Assembly (NCBI GenBank): GCA_023415335.1
Contig: JAEZLD010000211.1
Location: forward strand, 1 to 27,070
Reading direction: 5' to 3'
Length of the DNA: 27,070 bases
DNA from: Bacillota bacterium
GTDB lineage: Bacteria > Bacillota > Clostridia > Clostridiales > Caloramatoraceae
Part shown: piece after piece, positions 1-7,941 of the stretch
Position numbering within the stretch: position 1 is the stretch's first letter
Layout of the letters: each line of letters starts with the position of its first letter
The notes under the pieces: generated by a model
What the model was told of the DNA's origin: nothing
Seen by the model: the letters and a program-made list of their open reading frames with translations, nothing else
The model's database searches: none
Position numbers and translations under genes: made by a program

Positions 1-41
1 CCATCAATTAGGCTTCCGCCTTTTATTAGGTAATCCAGCAT
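1..41 (-). CDS. Amidohydrolase-like enzyme, N-terminus only (runs off the window)
   Basis: On the minus strand an ATG at 41-39 follows an AGGTG-type ribosome site and the stop of the upstream membrane gene by 8 bases. The 13 full codons visible read MLDYLIKGGSLID. An opening of the form 'hydrophobic-IKGG-x-hydrophobic-hydrophobic-D' is the usual first beta strand of the metal-dependent amidohydrolase superfamily (dihydroorotase, D-aminoacylase, dihydropyrimidinase types). No metal-binding residue is inside the window, so substrate and class cannot be judged. The tight spacing suggests co-transcription with the membrane genes upstream, which fits an uptake-plus-hydrolysis operon. Seen: start, ribosome site and motif. 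Inferred: the family. Confidence 0.45.
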   Translation of the reverse strand, partial: MLDYLIKGGSLID

Positions 42-49
42 TCTATCAC

Positions 50-715
50 CTAACCCTTAACCCATTTTTTTATAAACAAAATACGTGCACATATTATTCC
101 TACAAGAATTAATATAGGAAGCACAAGTGCTCCATTGATTATACCGGTAGCAAGAAGAACAACTCCCAGCACGAAGGGAATAAAGGCCAGTTTTAAGTGC
201 TTTGAGATCATTCCGGTTCCAAGTGCTCCAAAAAGGGCAGGGACTATGTTGTCAAATGCAGGGGACAGAATGGAATTGGAAAGAACAGTGCTTAGGGGAG
301 CAATTGCAATAACACCTATGCCAATAATAACAATACTTACTATGGCCGAGACAGCCATGGCTATAGTAGAAATAACATCTGACTCTTCCGTGTAGTTAGC
401 AGGGTCCAGTCCCACAGCTTCCATGGCGGATATGGAGGCTGGTATCTTAAGGTTTGTAAAGTTACCTGTAAGTACCATTATGTACATTGCCGAGGAGCCT
501 ATCATAGGTGAAATGCTTAAAAACTCGCTTAAAGAAACGGGAATCATTAGAACAAGTATAGATCCTGCCCCTTTTAACATAAAACTCCAGTCAACAGGAA
601 CGTTGAACACGAATATAAGAAGCAGTGAATATGTTAGGGTTGCCAGGAGTCCTACAGCAAGACTCAACCTGCCAAAGCGATGAGCTTTTTCATCATAACT
701 ATAATTTTTTTCCAT
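50..715 (-). CDS. Polytopic membrane protein of unknown function
   Basis: This 221-residue protein has a short charged N-terminus and about six hydrophobic segments (roughly residues 17-37, 45-65, 70-85, 115-140, 150-170 and 175-215), with a short basic tail (KKWVKG). I do not recognise a named family. It lies 15 bases downstream of the truncated DUF5058-like gene and 8 bases upstream of an amidohydrolase-like start, all on one strand and divergent from a LysR gene. That context suggests one half of a two-protein transporter or channel feeding the hydrolase, but this is inference. With its presumed partner truncated, the system may no longer work. The start at 715 has a GGGAGG-type ribosome site just upstream (721-727). 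Confidence 0.7.
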   Translation of the reverse strand: MEKNYSYDEKAHRFGRLSLAVGLLATLTYSLLLIFVFNVPVDWSFMLKGAGSILVLMIPVSLSEFLSISPMIGSSAMYIMVLTGNFTNLKIPASISAMEAVGLDPANYTEESDVISTIAMAVSAIVSIVIIGIGVIAIAPLSTVLSNSILSPAFDNIVPALFGALGTGMISKHLKLAFIPFVLGVVLLATGIINGALVLPILILVGIICARILFIKKWVKG

Positions 716-730
716 GTTTCTTCCCTCCTA

Positions 731-976
731 TCACATTGAAAATAAAACTGCTGATGCCATTCCTGCAATCATGCTTATGGACATGGCAAAGTCACTGAGC
801 CACTTGATTTTGTTGAACTTTTTTATTGCCAACCATAGGAGTACCATAAACACAGCGCTTACGAGCATAGTAACAAGGGCTGTTCCCCCTTGTGCTACAG
901 GCTCTGCAAGGAACCTGGCATACATGGATACTATTATGGTTGCCATAAGAACACGGCTCCATGAATTGACCTCCTC
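731..976 (-). pseudogene. 5'-truncated membrane gene, DUF5058-like C-terminus
   Basis: The open frame encodes only about 80 residues. The first ATG is at 946, and the same frame stays open upstream only to a TAA at 979-977. The content looks like the last two helices of a longer transporter-like protein: a GGTALVTMLVSAVFMVLLWLAIKK segment in substance, then a WLSDFA...SISMIAGMASAVLF ending, which I associate with the C-terminus of DUF5058 family proteins (usually over 200 residues). The only good ribosome site (AGAGGAGG, about 968-976) precedes an ATG at 962 that is in the wrong frame. The simplest reading is a 5' deletion that removed about two thirds of the gene. A functional short protein started at 946 cannot be excluded. 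Confidence 0.5.
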
Positions 977-1098
977 TTACTAAGTAATTTGCATAAATTT
1001 CTAATAATAAGAGCATAACAGTTGATTAGCATTGAGCGTTAATATATAATTTATATAAAAATCTATATAAAAAAGTGATAACTAAAGGAGGGCTCCAC
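977..1098. promoter_or_regulatory. Divergent intergenic region, likely LysR-controlled
   Basis: This A/T-rich gap separates the minus-strand membrane operon from the plus-strand LysR gene, the arrangement in which LysR proteins usually act. Several TATATAA-like blocks at about 1040-1072 could be -10 elements for the regulator. I could not fix a -35 partner or a single convincing T-N11-A box. Confidence 0.3.
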
Positions 1099-2016
1099 AT
1101 GCACATGTCCCAGATAGAGCAGGTTATGGCCATTGCATCAGAGGGTTCCATAAATAAGGCGGCAAAGAGGCTATACTTATCTCAGTCAAATCTTTCAGTG
1201 TCCTTGAAGCAGCTTGAACGGGAATTGGGATTTTCACTTTTTAAAAGAACAGGAAAGGGAGTAGTTCTGACTAACTTTGGAAGTGAATTTTTATCCTTTG
1301 CACAATCCTCCTATAGAGAGTTTAAGCTTTTAGGAGATTTTTGCTCTACCTTAAACAAGGCCTCCCAGATACATTTTTCTGTTGCAAGTCAATATTTAAG
1401 GTTTGCTAATAACCTTTTTACCCAGATATGCAATGAAAATGAAAATGCTGTATACGAATTTTCTTTTTTTGAGGGCCCCTTCCAGGAGATTATGGATATG
1501 GTTAGGAATCAGGAGGCTGAAATAGGACTGCTGGTGCTTCCTGATGATAGAAGAAAGATGATACTTTATTCCTTTAAACAAAGCAATCTTACTTATCATC
1601 CACTTACTCAGGAGGACGTGGCAGTTATAGTGCGGGAAGGACATCCTCTTTATAGTAATGGCAATACCAATATACTTGCATCAAGCCTTAAGGAATACCC
1701 TGTAGCGGTGTATAGGGATGTTAACTACAGCCTGACTACAGCTTGGAATACCCTGGGGATTGAGAGCATAAGCAGGAAGATAACTGTAAAAGACAGGGCA
1801 ACACTATATGAGCTTCTTGGAAGCACCAATGCATATACAATTGGAACTCACAACATTCATGCTTATAGCAGTACCATATACTATTCTAACATGAAGGCAC
1901 TTAGGGTTTCAGACCGTCAGTTAAATCTGGAAATAGGCTATATAACTAACCAGAATAAGCCGCTTTCCAGTATAGGAAAACGGTATGTGGAGCTACTGGA
2001 GAGCGTAGTGAAATAA
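1099..2016 (+). CDS. LysR-family transcriptional regulator (first of a tandem pair)
   Basis: A LysR-type regulator of 305 residues. The N-terminal winged helix-turn-helix is clear: an alanine-rich helix (KAAKRLYLSQSNLSVSLKQLE) is followed by LGFSLFKRTGKGV, the usual wing. The rest, from about residue 90, is the periplasmic-binding-like effector domain. I start it at 1099 because AAAGGAGG lies 7 bases upstream of that ATG; an in-frame ATG at 1075 has no ribosome site. It is divergent from the damaged membrane-protein/amidohydrolase operon, so that operon is its probable target. It shares the fold with the next gene but the two sequences are well diverged, so any duplication is old. Confidence 0.9.
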   Translation: MHMSQIEQVMAIASEGSINKAAKRLYLSQSNLSVSLKQLERELGFSLFKRTGKGVVLTNFGSEFLSFAQSSYREFKLLGDFCSTLNKASQIHFSVASQYLRFANNLFTQICNENENAVYEFSFFEGPFQEIMDMVRNQEAEIGLLVLPDDRRKMILYSFKQSNLTYHPLTQEDVAVIVREGHPLYSNGNTNILASSLKEYPVAVYRDVNYSLTTAWNTLGIESISRKITVKDRATLYELLGSTNAYTIGTHNIHAYSSTIYYSNMKALRVSDRQLNLEIGYITNQNKPLSSIGKRYVELLESVVK

Positions 2017-2060
2017 ACCTTCCCACCTCTACACATTGGTGCCCAGCGAAGTAAGGCAGG

Positions 2061-2098
2061 AGTGATTTATTGACATTTATCACTTATTATTTTATCAT
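2061..2098 (+). promoter_or_regulatory. Promoter with overlapping dyad for the second LysR gene
   Basis: TTGACA (2070-2075), a 17-base spacer and TATCAT (2093-2098) form a near-consensus sigma-A promoter. An inverted repeat AGTGAT (2061-2066) / ATCACT (2079-2084) brackets the -35 element, so a regulator bound there would block it. LysR autoregulation is the obvious guess. Confidence 0.6.
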
Positions 2099-2134
2099 CA
2101 TAACTAGTCTATCGTTTAACTAGGAGGAAGTAGT

Positions 2135-3046
2135 ATGACGCTTCAGCAGCTTAAATACATAATAACCCTGGCAGACAGCAGCTCAATGAACGAGGCTGCC
2201 AAGGCCCTGTTTATATCCCAGCCCAGTCTGTCAGAGGCCATAAGGGAACTGGAGAATGAAGTGGGAGTAACCATATTCAACCGAACCAACAGAGGCATTA
2301 CTGTAACGCCTGAGGGGGAGGAGTTTCTGGGCTATGCACGGCAGGTTGCACAGCAGTACCAGCTTATGGAGGACAGGTATGTAAGCAAAAAGACTACAAA
2401 GAAAAAATTCAGTATCTCCGCCCAGCACTATACCTTTGCCATAAAAGCCTTTGTGGAAATGGTTAAAAAGTTTGGAATGGATGAATATGAATTTGCCATA
2501 AATGAAACTAAAACCTATGAGGTAATAGAGGATGTGAAGAATCTGAGAAGTGAGCTGGGAATACTCTATCTCAATGATTTCAATGAAAAGGTGATAACCA
2601 AGCTGCTTAAGGAATACAAGCTTGAGTTCACTGAGCTGTTCCAGTGCGGAATATATATCTATATGTGGAAGGAGAACCCTCTGGCAAAAAAAAACATAAT
2701 TAAAATGGAAGACCTGGCAGAATATCCTTGTCTGGCTTTTGACCAGGGAGCTAACAACTCCTTCTATTTCTCAGAGGAGGTCTTAAGCACCTATGACTAC
2801 AAAAGGGTTATAAAGGTCAATGACAGGGGGACTGTAATAAACCTTATGAAGGGCTTAAACGGATATATCCTTTGCTCAGGTATAATGTGTGAGGACCTGA
2901 ATGGCAGTGACTACATCGCAATACCTCTTGAATCCGATGAAATAATGAGGATAGGGTATATTTCAAGAAAAGGGGCACATCTAAGTAAAATGGCAAAAAC
3001 TTACCTGGAGGAGATACACAACTATAAAAATGGACTTCCGTTGTAG
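2135..3046 (+). CDS. LysR-family transcriptional regulator (second of a tandem pair)
   Basis: A LysR-type regulator of 303 residues, full length for the family. The N-terminal helix-turn-helix (LTLADSSSMNEAAKALFISQ, then PSLSEAIRELENEVG) and wing (FNRTNRGITVTPEG) are textbook; the effector domain starts at about residue 90. The start has AGGAGG 7 bases upstream. It has its own promoter, so it is not simply read through from the first LysR gene. No metabolic gene lies next to it on either side except SfsA (convergent), so its target cannot be told from context; the edge operon is one option. Confidence 0.92.
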   Translation: MTLQQLKYIITLADSSSMNEAAKALFISQPSLSEAIRELENEVGVTIFNRTNRGITVTPEGEEFLGYARQVAQQYQLMEDRYVSKKTTKKKFSISAQHYTFAIKAFVEMVKKFGMDEYEFAINETKTYEVIEDVKNLRSELGILYLNDFNEKVITKLLKEYKLEFTELFQCGIYIYMWKENPLAKKNIIKMEDLAEYPCLAFDQGANNSFYFSEEVLSTYDYKRVIKVNDRGTVINLMKGLNGYILCSGIMCEDLNGSDYIAIPLESDEIMRIGYISRKGAHLSKMAKTYLEEIHNYKNGLPL

Positions 3047-3090
3047 GGGTGGAAAACATATATTTAAGATATTTTCCTGTGCCCACCCCT
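3045..3090. terminator. Possible shared terminator between LysR and sfsA
   Basis: AGGGGTGG (3045-3052) pairs with CCACCCCT (3083-3090), with a second A/T-rich stem inside. It sits between two convergent genes, where a bidirectional terminator is expected. Neither side has a strong T-run, so confidence is limited. Confidence 0.4.
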
Positions 3091-3102
3091 TGATATTGCC
3101 AC

Positions 3103-3783
3103 CTACAGCCTGACCTCTACCATATCCCTTGCTATAACCGTATCCTCTGACACCTCACAGTCCATGGCAAGCACCTTGACCCCATGCTCTGCTGCTTCCC
3201 TCAGAACTTCCCCAAATTCCCTGTGGGTGTCCCAGTTGGGCTCAAGATATAGCACGTCCTTCATCTGTACTATGAACACTATGTATGCATCATAGCCTTC
3301 ATTCATGCACTGCATAAGCTCCCTTACATGCTTTACCCCTCTTTCCGTCGGGGCATCGGGAAACCTTACAACTCCTCCATCCTCAAGGGTTACACCCTTA
3401 ATCTCCACGAAGGCCTTCCTATCCCCTGACTCCATGTAAAAATCAAATCGGGAGCTTCCAAATTTGGTTTCAGCCCTTAAGAGAGTGATATTTCCAAATA
3501 TCCCACTTATTGGAGCCCACTCTGCAAATATTTTATTAGGGGACTGTGAGTCCATGTTTATAAGCCGGTCACCTTTATATACACTTATCAAATCAAACTT
3601 AGTCTTCCTGGTTGGGGAATCAAACTCCTGAAGGATTACATTTGCCCTGTCTGTTAAGAGCTCCTTACATCTCCCCGTATTTTTAACGTGGCACACCTGA
3701 GTCTTTCCATCGATTTCAACATTTGCAATGAACCTGTTGGGGCGGCTTATAAACACCCCATGGCGTATATTATCATATTTCAT
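3103..3783 (-). CDS. sfsA: SfsA family DNA/RNA nuclease (sugar fermentation stimulation protein)
   Basis: A protein of 226 residues, the usual SfsA size. The N-terminal RFIANVEIDG...CHVKNTGRCKELL is the family signature (OB-fold-like DNA-binding part). The C-terminal half carries FVEIKGVTLEDGG...FPDAPTERG, where the E-x-K motif with the upstream Asp (RFDFY) matches the PD-(D/E)xK-like nuclease core. SfsA was named for an effect on maltose metabolism in E. coli and was later assigned nuclease activity; its cellular role in Firmicutes is unclear. An AGGAG ribosome site precedes the ATG by 7 bases. It stands alone and converges on the LysR gene. Confidence 0.93.
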   Translation of the reverse strand: MKYDNIRHGVFISRPNRFIANVEIDGKTQVCHVKNTGRCKELLTDRANVILQEFDSPTRKTKFDLISVYKGDRLINMDSQSPNKIFAEWAPISGIFGNITLLRAETKFGSSRFDFYMESGDRKAFVEIKGVTLEDGGVVRFPDAPTERGVKHVRELMQCMNEGYDAYIVFIVQMKDVLYLEPNWDTHREFGEVLREAAEHGVKVLAMDCEVSEDTVIARDMVEVRL

Positions 3784-3879
3784 ATTGTTTCTCCTGCTGA
3801 AGCTTTACATAATATATTAATTATAACATAACTATGGTGGCCTGCCACTTGGTACTTGATAAAACTATCCCTGGTAGTA

Positions 3880-3908
3880 TTGCCCGGATCTTGTATAAAT
3901 TATATAAT
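3880..3908 (+). promoter_or_regulatory. Promoter of the EamA transporter gene
   Basis: TTGCCC (3880-3885), a 17-base spacer and TATAAT (3903-3908), about 50 bases before the start codon. A small imperfect hairpin (AGAG/CTCT) follows in the leader. Confidence 0.55.
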
Positions 3909-3960
3909 ATTTAGAGAGGCTTTAAGGCTCTTCTAAAGAAAGATTGGAATGGAGATTATT

Positions 3961-4869
3961 ATGAATGAAAAGCTAAAAGGGCATGTACTTGCCTTACTTA
4001 CAGTGACCATATGGGGGATTACCTACATAGCCACCAAGATAATGCTGGAAAGCTATGACGAGCTGCAGATATTGGCGTTGCGCTTTATTATGGCCTATAT
4101 TTTGCTTTGGGCAGTAAAGCCAAAGCCTGTGAAAATAGGAAGTCTTAAGGATGAGGCAGGAATATTTGCTCTGAGCCTTTTCGGAGTAGTCATATACTAT
4201 CTTTTAGAGAACATGGCATTAACCTATTCACAGGCCACCAACGTATCCATACTGGTAAGCTTTGCCCCCATAGTCACAGCAGTGGGAATGCATATTACAA
4301 GCAAGAATGATAAGCTAAACCGGTATGTGGTGTTAGGGTTCTTTATTGCAATAATCGGAGTTGTATTGGTGGTATACAATGGAACCGTAATGCTTAAGCT
4401 GAGCCCTATAGGGGATATTCTATCCCTTGGTGCCACTATAGCCTGGGCAGTTTACTCTGTTTTGATAGGAAGGTTTCTTAAAAAATACGACAGCGTCATA
4501 CTTACCAGAAAAATGTTCTTCTATACTCTTGTGCTTATAATACCTGCTACGCTTATAAAAAGCGGCATACCTGACCTGACCAGGTGCTTTTCACTCGACA
4601 TCGGACTTTCCATGCTTCTGCTTGGTGTATTCGGCAGCTGCCTGTGCTACCTGTGGTGGAACCAGTCCATCAAAGCTCTTGGGGTTGTTACCACTACAAA
4701 CTATGTATACCTGATACCCTTTGTGACAATGGTTTCAGCCTACCTGCTGCTCAAGGAGGAAATAACCATCATGGGCTTTGCAGGGGCAGGACTTATAATA
4801 GTGGGAGTTATAATATCAGACAGAAATACTGTTGTCAAAGAAGATGATATAAATGAAGAGGCAGTGTAG
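3961..4869 (+). CDS. EamA/DMT-family transporter
   Basis: A drug/metabolite transporter superfamily protein of 302 residues with ten hydrophobic helices in two EamA repeats (about residues 5-137 and 148-285). Typical features are the opening GHVLALLTVTIWGITYIATK, the ALTYSQATNVSIL segment at the end of the first repeat and a KALGVVTTTNYVYLIPFV segment in the second. Such proteins export or import amino acids, purines or drugs across the cytoplasmic membrane; the substrate cannot be predicted. I take the ATG at 3961 because GGAG lies 6 bases upstream; an in-frame ATG at 3949 has only a weak site. The C-terminus is acidic (KEDDINEEAV). Confidence 0.9.
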   Translation: MNEKLKGHVLALLTVTIWGITYIATKIMLESYDELQILALRFIMAYILLWAVKPKPVKIGSLKDEAGIFALSLFGVVIYYLLENMALTYSQATNVSILVSFAPIVTAVGMHITSKNDKLNRYVVLGFFIAIIGVVLVVYNGTVMLKLSPIGDILSLGATIAWAVYSVLIGRFLKKYDSVILTRKMFFYTLVLIIPATLIKSGIPDLTRCFSLDIGLSMLLLGVFGSCLCYLWWNQSIKALGVVTTTNYVYLIPFVTMVSAYLLLKEEITIMGFAGAGLIIVGVIISDRNTVVKEDDINEEAV

Positions 4870-4942
4870 CTTTTTAAAGTAATTTTAAGACTCATATGGC
4901 ATGATTTATATAAGAAAAAATCTGGCATGTGAGTTGATTATT

Positions 4943-5857
4943 ATGGGCAAAACAAAAAAGAAGCATCATATTTGGGGAGCAAGCTATGCGGTGCTGTTAA
5001 CGGCCTTTACTGCATATGTGCTTTTAGATGCCTTTATAATACCGAAAAGCTTTCAGAGGGTGGACGGTGACAAGACTGTGTACTCCTCCGGCAACAGCTC
5101 ATCTAAGACTTCAGCTGCAGGAACCTATACAAAAAGCTCTTATAAGGATGAGAACATAAGCATTACAATAAGCTCAGTAAGGGAATACAACACCGACATC
5201 TATATAGCTGACATTGAGCTCTCCAGTATAGAATACCTTAAAGCTGCCCTGGCGGGGGATACCTTTGGCAGGAACATTAAGGAGACCACCTCCCAGATGG
5301 CACAGGACCACAGCGCCATATTTGCCATAAACGGTGATTATTATGGCTTTAGGGATGATGGCTTTGTGGTTAGAAATGGCATCTTATACAGAGACACAGC
5401 ACAAAGAGACGTTTCCATGGAGGACCTTGTTATATATAAGGATGGAAGCTTTGGAATAGTAAGTGAGGCTTCAGCAGATGCCAGTAGCTTGGTTTCATCT
5501 GGTGCCCTGCAGGTATTCTCCTTTGGCCCTTCCCTGCTTCAGAATGGGAAGCTTGCGGTAGGCACTACAGCTGAGGTAGGCAGATCAAAGGCCAGCAATC
5601 CCAGAACGGGCATAGGTATAATTAACCCCCTGCATTATGTGGCCATCGTGTCTGACGGCAGGACCAGCAAGAGCACAGGCCTTTCACTATACCAGCTTGG
5701 CAGTATATTTCAGAAGATGGGCTGTTCCACTGCCTACAACCTTGACGGGGGAGGCTCCTCGACAATGTGGTTTAACGGCAGTGTGGTGAATAACCCTACG
5801 GATGGAAGAAGCTCAGGTGAGAGGAGGGTGAGTGACATTGTATACGTGGGCTACTAA
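4943..5857 (+). CDS. Phosphodiester glycosidase family exoprotein (NAGPA domain)
   Basis: About 304 residues. A basic start (MGKTKKKHH) leads into one hydrophobic helix (about residues 10-30), so the protein is a type II membrane or secreted protein facing outside. A Ser/Thr-rich linker leads to the NAGPA domain (about 95-300), with the family motifs AINGDYYGFR, SFGPSLLQNGK, NPRTGIG and the C-terminal YNLDGGGSSTMWFNG. The human relative uncovers mannose-6-phosphate by removing GlcNAc-1-phosphate; bacterial members are thought to act on cell-wall or exopolysaccharide phosphodiester-linked sugars. The start is uncertain: 4943 is the best in-frame ATG but has a poor ribosome site, and 4901 is an alternative. 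The 3' end overlaps the next gene by 26 bases. Confidence 0.88.
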   Translation: MGKTKKKHHIWGASYAVLLTAFTAYVLLDAFIIPKSFQRVDGDKTVYSSGNSSSKTSAAGTYTKSSYKDENISITISSVREYNTDIYIADIELSSIEYLKAALAGDTFGRNIKETTSQMAQDHSAIFAINGDYYGFRDDGFVVRNGILYRDTAQRDVSMEDLVIYKDGSFGIVSEASADASSLVSSGALQVFSFGPSLLQNGKLAVGTTAEVGRSKASNPRTGIGIINPLHYVAIVSDGRTSKSTGLSLYQLGSIFQKMGCSTAYNLDGGGSSTMWFNGSVVNNPTDGRSSGERRVSDIVYVGY

Positions 5858-6239
5858 GTATGAGAGGAAAAAATACCTTAAGGGGACAGCTATATACGGA
5901 GCTGTGGGAGCCTTTTGCATGCTTTTCAGCTATATTTACTCATTTTTCAGCCATGGAGTAAGCTCCCCATATATGACCTATATGTGTTTATATCCTCTGA
6001 TAGGGGGGGCGCTGTTGTGCTTTGTGCTTTGGGCCTTAAGATTCCCTGGACCAGAAGGTATAGCAATAAACACCTATAGGTCAGGGCTGGCCACTCTAAC
6101 CGTTGGAAGCTGTATACACGGTATAATGTTCATAGCAGGAACATCAACACCCCTTCAGGTAGTCTATACAGCCCTTGGAATAGGACTTACAGGATTGGGT
6201 ATATGGGCATATATAATTGGACTGATAAGGAGGAGGTGA
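5832..6239 (+). CDS. Small four-helix membrane protein, unknown function
   Basis: A protein of 135 residues with four hydrophobic helices (about 18-38, 47-68, 84-104 and 110-130) and a terminal RRR. It starts at GTG 5832, inside the end of the phosphodiester-glycosidase gene, with GAGGAGGG 3-4 bases upstream. The 26-base overlap means the two are translationally coupled and probably work together at the cell surface. I do not recognise the family. Confidence 0.75.
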   Translation: MTLYTWATKYERKKYLKGTAIYGAVGAFCMLFSYIYSFFSHGVSSPYMTYMCLYPLIGGALLCFVLWALRFPGPEGIAINTYRSGLATLTVGSCIHGIMFIAGTSTPLQVVYTALGIGLTGLGIWAYIIGLIRRR

Positions 6240-6250
6240 GCCTCCTTTCT
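6227..6250 (+). terminator. Short hairpin terminator overlapping a stop codon
   Basis: AGGAGG (6231-6236) pairs with CCTCCT (6241-6246) around a TGAG loop that contains the stop codon, extended by two G-T pairs and followed by a T-rich stretch (6246-6253). A promoter for the next gene begins immediately after. Confidence 0.45.
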
Positions 6251-6254
6251 TTCA

Positions 6255-6283
6255 TTGTGGAAGTGATTGCACTATGGTATAAT
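6255..6283 (+). promoter_or_regulatory. Promoter of the aldo/keto reductase gene
   Basis: TTGTGG (6255-6260), a 17-base spacer and a perfect TATAAT (6278-6283), about 30 bases before the start codon. Confidence 0.6.
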
Positions 6284-6313
6284 CTGGATGTAGAAATATA
6301 ATGGAGGTTTACC

Positions 6314-7306
6314 ATGGGCTACATACCAAGGGATGAAAGATACGAGAATATGATATATAAACGCTGTGGCAAATATGGCATAAAGCTGCCTGAGGTTTCA
6401 TTGGGGCTTTGGCACAACTTTGGGTCTCTGGACAGCTTTGACAACATGAAGGAGCTTATATTTACAGCCTTCGACTGTGGAATAAACCACTTCGATTTGG
6501 CTAACAATTACGGGCCTGAGCCTGGCAGAGCCGAGATAAACCTTGGAAGGATACTTAAGGAGGAGCTGAGCCTATATAGAGATGAGCTTTTAATAAGCAC
6601 TAAGGCAGGCTATGAAATGTGGCCAGGCCCCTATGGTAATTTCGGAAGCAAGAAGCATCTGATTGCAAGCCTGGACCAGAGCCTGAAGCGTATGGGACTT
6701 GAATATGTGGACATATTCTACCATCACAGGATGGATACTTCAACTCCTATAGAAGAGACCATGCATGCACTCAATACTATAGTTAAAAGCGGCAAGGCTC
6801 TTTATGTAGGGCTTTCAAACTATGATGGCATAAGGATGAGAGAGGCCTCAGGCATACTTCGGGAGCTTAGATGTCCATTTGTAATAAATCAGAACAGATA
6901 CTCCATATTTGACAGAACCATAGAAGAAAATGGACTTAAGGACACAGCCCTGGATTTGGGGAAGGGGCTAATAGTGTTCAGCCCCCTTGCACAGGGACTG
7001 CTGACAGACAGGTATATAAGTGGAATACCAAAGGACAGCAGGGCAGCTAAGGATGGAAGGTTTCTAAATAAGGAGAGTATAACGGAAGAAAAGCTGGAGC
7101 AGATAAAGCAGCTAAATGGGCTGGCAGCCCAGAGAGGACAGAGCCTCGCTCAGATGGCCCTTGCATGGGTCATGAAGGAAGGCGTAACCAGCGTACTGAT
7201 TGGAGCCTCAAAGCCACAGCAGATACTTGAAAACGTGGAAATGCTCAAGAATACATCCTTCCTTAAGGAGGAACTGGAGTTTATAGACAAGGTAGTTAAA
7301 GCATAA
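6314..7306 (+). CDS. Aldo/keto reductase (glyceraldehyde-3-phosphate reductase YghZ type)
   Basis: A protein of 330 residues, the standard length for a single-domain NADP(H)-dependent aldo/keto reductase TIM barrel. The catalytic tetrad is visible: D61 and Y66 (HFDLANNYG), K97 (ISTKAGY) and H138 (IFYHHRMD). The GPEPGRAE and MWPGPYG segments and the HHRMD strand resemble the YghZ/KCAB-like group, which reduces L-glyceraldehyde 3-phosphate and methylglyoxal. The C-terminal GASKPQQILENVEML is the cofactor-phosphate site. A GGAGG ribosome site precedes the ATG. It is monocistronic, with its own promoter and a downstream hairpin. A detoxification role is likely but not shown by context. Confidence 0.92.
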   Translation: MGYIPRDERYENMIYKRCGKYGIKLPEVSLGLWHNFGSLDSFDNMKELIFTAFDCGINHFDLANNYGPEPGRAEINLGRILKEELSLYRDELLISTKAGYEMWPGPYGNFGSKKHLIASLDQSLKRMGLEYVDIFYHHRMDTSTPIEETMHALNTIVKSGKALYVGLSNYDGIRMREASGILRELRCPFVINQNRYSIFDRTIEENGLKDTALDLGKGLIVFSPLAQGLLTDRYISGIPKDSRAAKDGRFLNKESITEEKLEQIKQLNGLAAQRGQSLAQMALAWVMKEGVTSVLIGASKPQQILENVEMLKNTSFLKEELEFIDKVVKA

Positions 7307-7335
7307 AAAAGGCCGCAGGGGTTATCTCCTGCGGC
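7302..7335 (-). terminator. Strong intrinsic terminator between convergent genes
   Basis: GCCGCAGG (7312-7319) pairs perfectly with CCTGCGGC (7328-7335). Read on the minus strand the stem is followed by six T (complement of 7305-7310), a classical terminator for the minus-strand gene whose stop codon lies in the loop. The plus-strand reductase can also use the hairpin, with a weaker T-run. Confidence 0.85.
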
Positions 7336-7798
7336 AATTTGTATTCTTAAGCATAAAACGGTCTGCAAGCTTAAGCATCATACGCCTTTCATTCCAAAGC
7401 ATTAAGCACATTAAGAAAGCTATAAAGCCCCCTGAACAAAGTCCTATTATAAGACCTGTTTTTAAATGGTTAACAGACCTTATGGAAAAGAAGCCAATAA
7501 GAAACCCTAATATTGCTGCTATGCCAGAGAAGATTGCAACGGATAATATGTCACCTTTGTTGTCCTTAAGCCTTACAAGCTCACCCTCATAGCTGGTTCC
7601 TGAAAAATGCGAGTTAAAGGTATAGAAGGGTACCTTGTCCTTCTTCTTCTGCTTCCTCTTACCGTCCAAAAATCCCAGCTCCATTGAAACCTCATCCTCA
7701 ATGCAGTCTCCCTGTATGTAATGGGACTTGGAGTCAATTATATACTTAACAGGGTTCACAAGAACCCTCCTATTTTGACTGCTATACTTAAGCCTCAT
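7322..7798 (-). CDS. Small membrane protein with two helices, unknown function
   Basis: About 158 residues. The first 95 residues are soluble and mixed beta-like, with a basic KRKQKKKDK patch near residue 50. Two hydrophobic helices follow (about 90-112 and 116-138), then a basic tail. The start at ATG 7798 has GAGGTG 7 bases upstream; an upstream in-frame ATG at 7861 has no ribosome site and would add an unlikely Cys-rich stretch and overlap the promoter. I do not recognise it. It has its own promoter (7832-7861) and terminator, so it is a single-gene unit. Confidence 0.7.
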   Translation of the reverse strand: MRLKYSSQNRRVLVNPVKYIIDSKSHYIQGDCIEDEVSMELGFLDGKRKQKKKDKVPFYTFNSHFSGTSYEGELVRLKDNKGDILSVAIFSGIAAILGFLIGFFSIRSVNHLKTGLIIGLCSGGFIAFLMCLMLWNERRMMLKLADRFMLKNTNCRRR

Positions 7799-7831
7799 AG
7801 TATTACACCTCATTTTTCTACATATAATGCA

Positions 7832-7861
7832 ATTGTAGTTGATAGGAGGGTCATAAGTCAA
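7832..7861 (-). promoter_or_regulatory. Promoter of the two-helix membrane protein gene
   Basis: On the minus strand, TTGACT (7861-7856), an 18-base spacer and TACAAT (7837-7832), about 34 bases before the chosen start at 7798. Its position supports the shorter reading of the gene. Confidence 0.45.
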
Positions 7862-7941
7862 GGGAAAGTAAAGCGCTTAAAATCACTGTAACGCCCTAGA
7901 GGTTATTTTTGCTTTTATCAGATAAGAACGTTAAGCTTATG

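Noticed and set aside
792..1016. A 74-codon minus-strand ORF with a good ribosome site before its internal ATG at 962
   Set aside because: Its sequence is Cys-rich and unlike any protein family, and it is out of frame with the membrane-helix reading in the same DNA. I treat it as a by-product of the deletion.
4584..4847. Second plus-strand ORF within the EamA gene
   Set aside because: It is out of frame with a well-supported transporter and has no domain or ribosome site.
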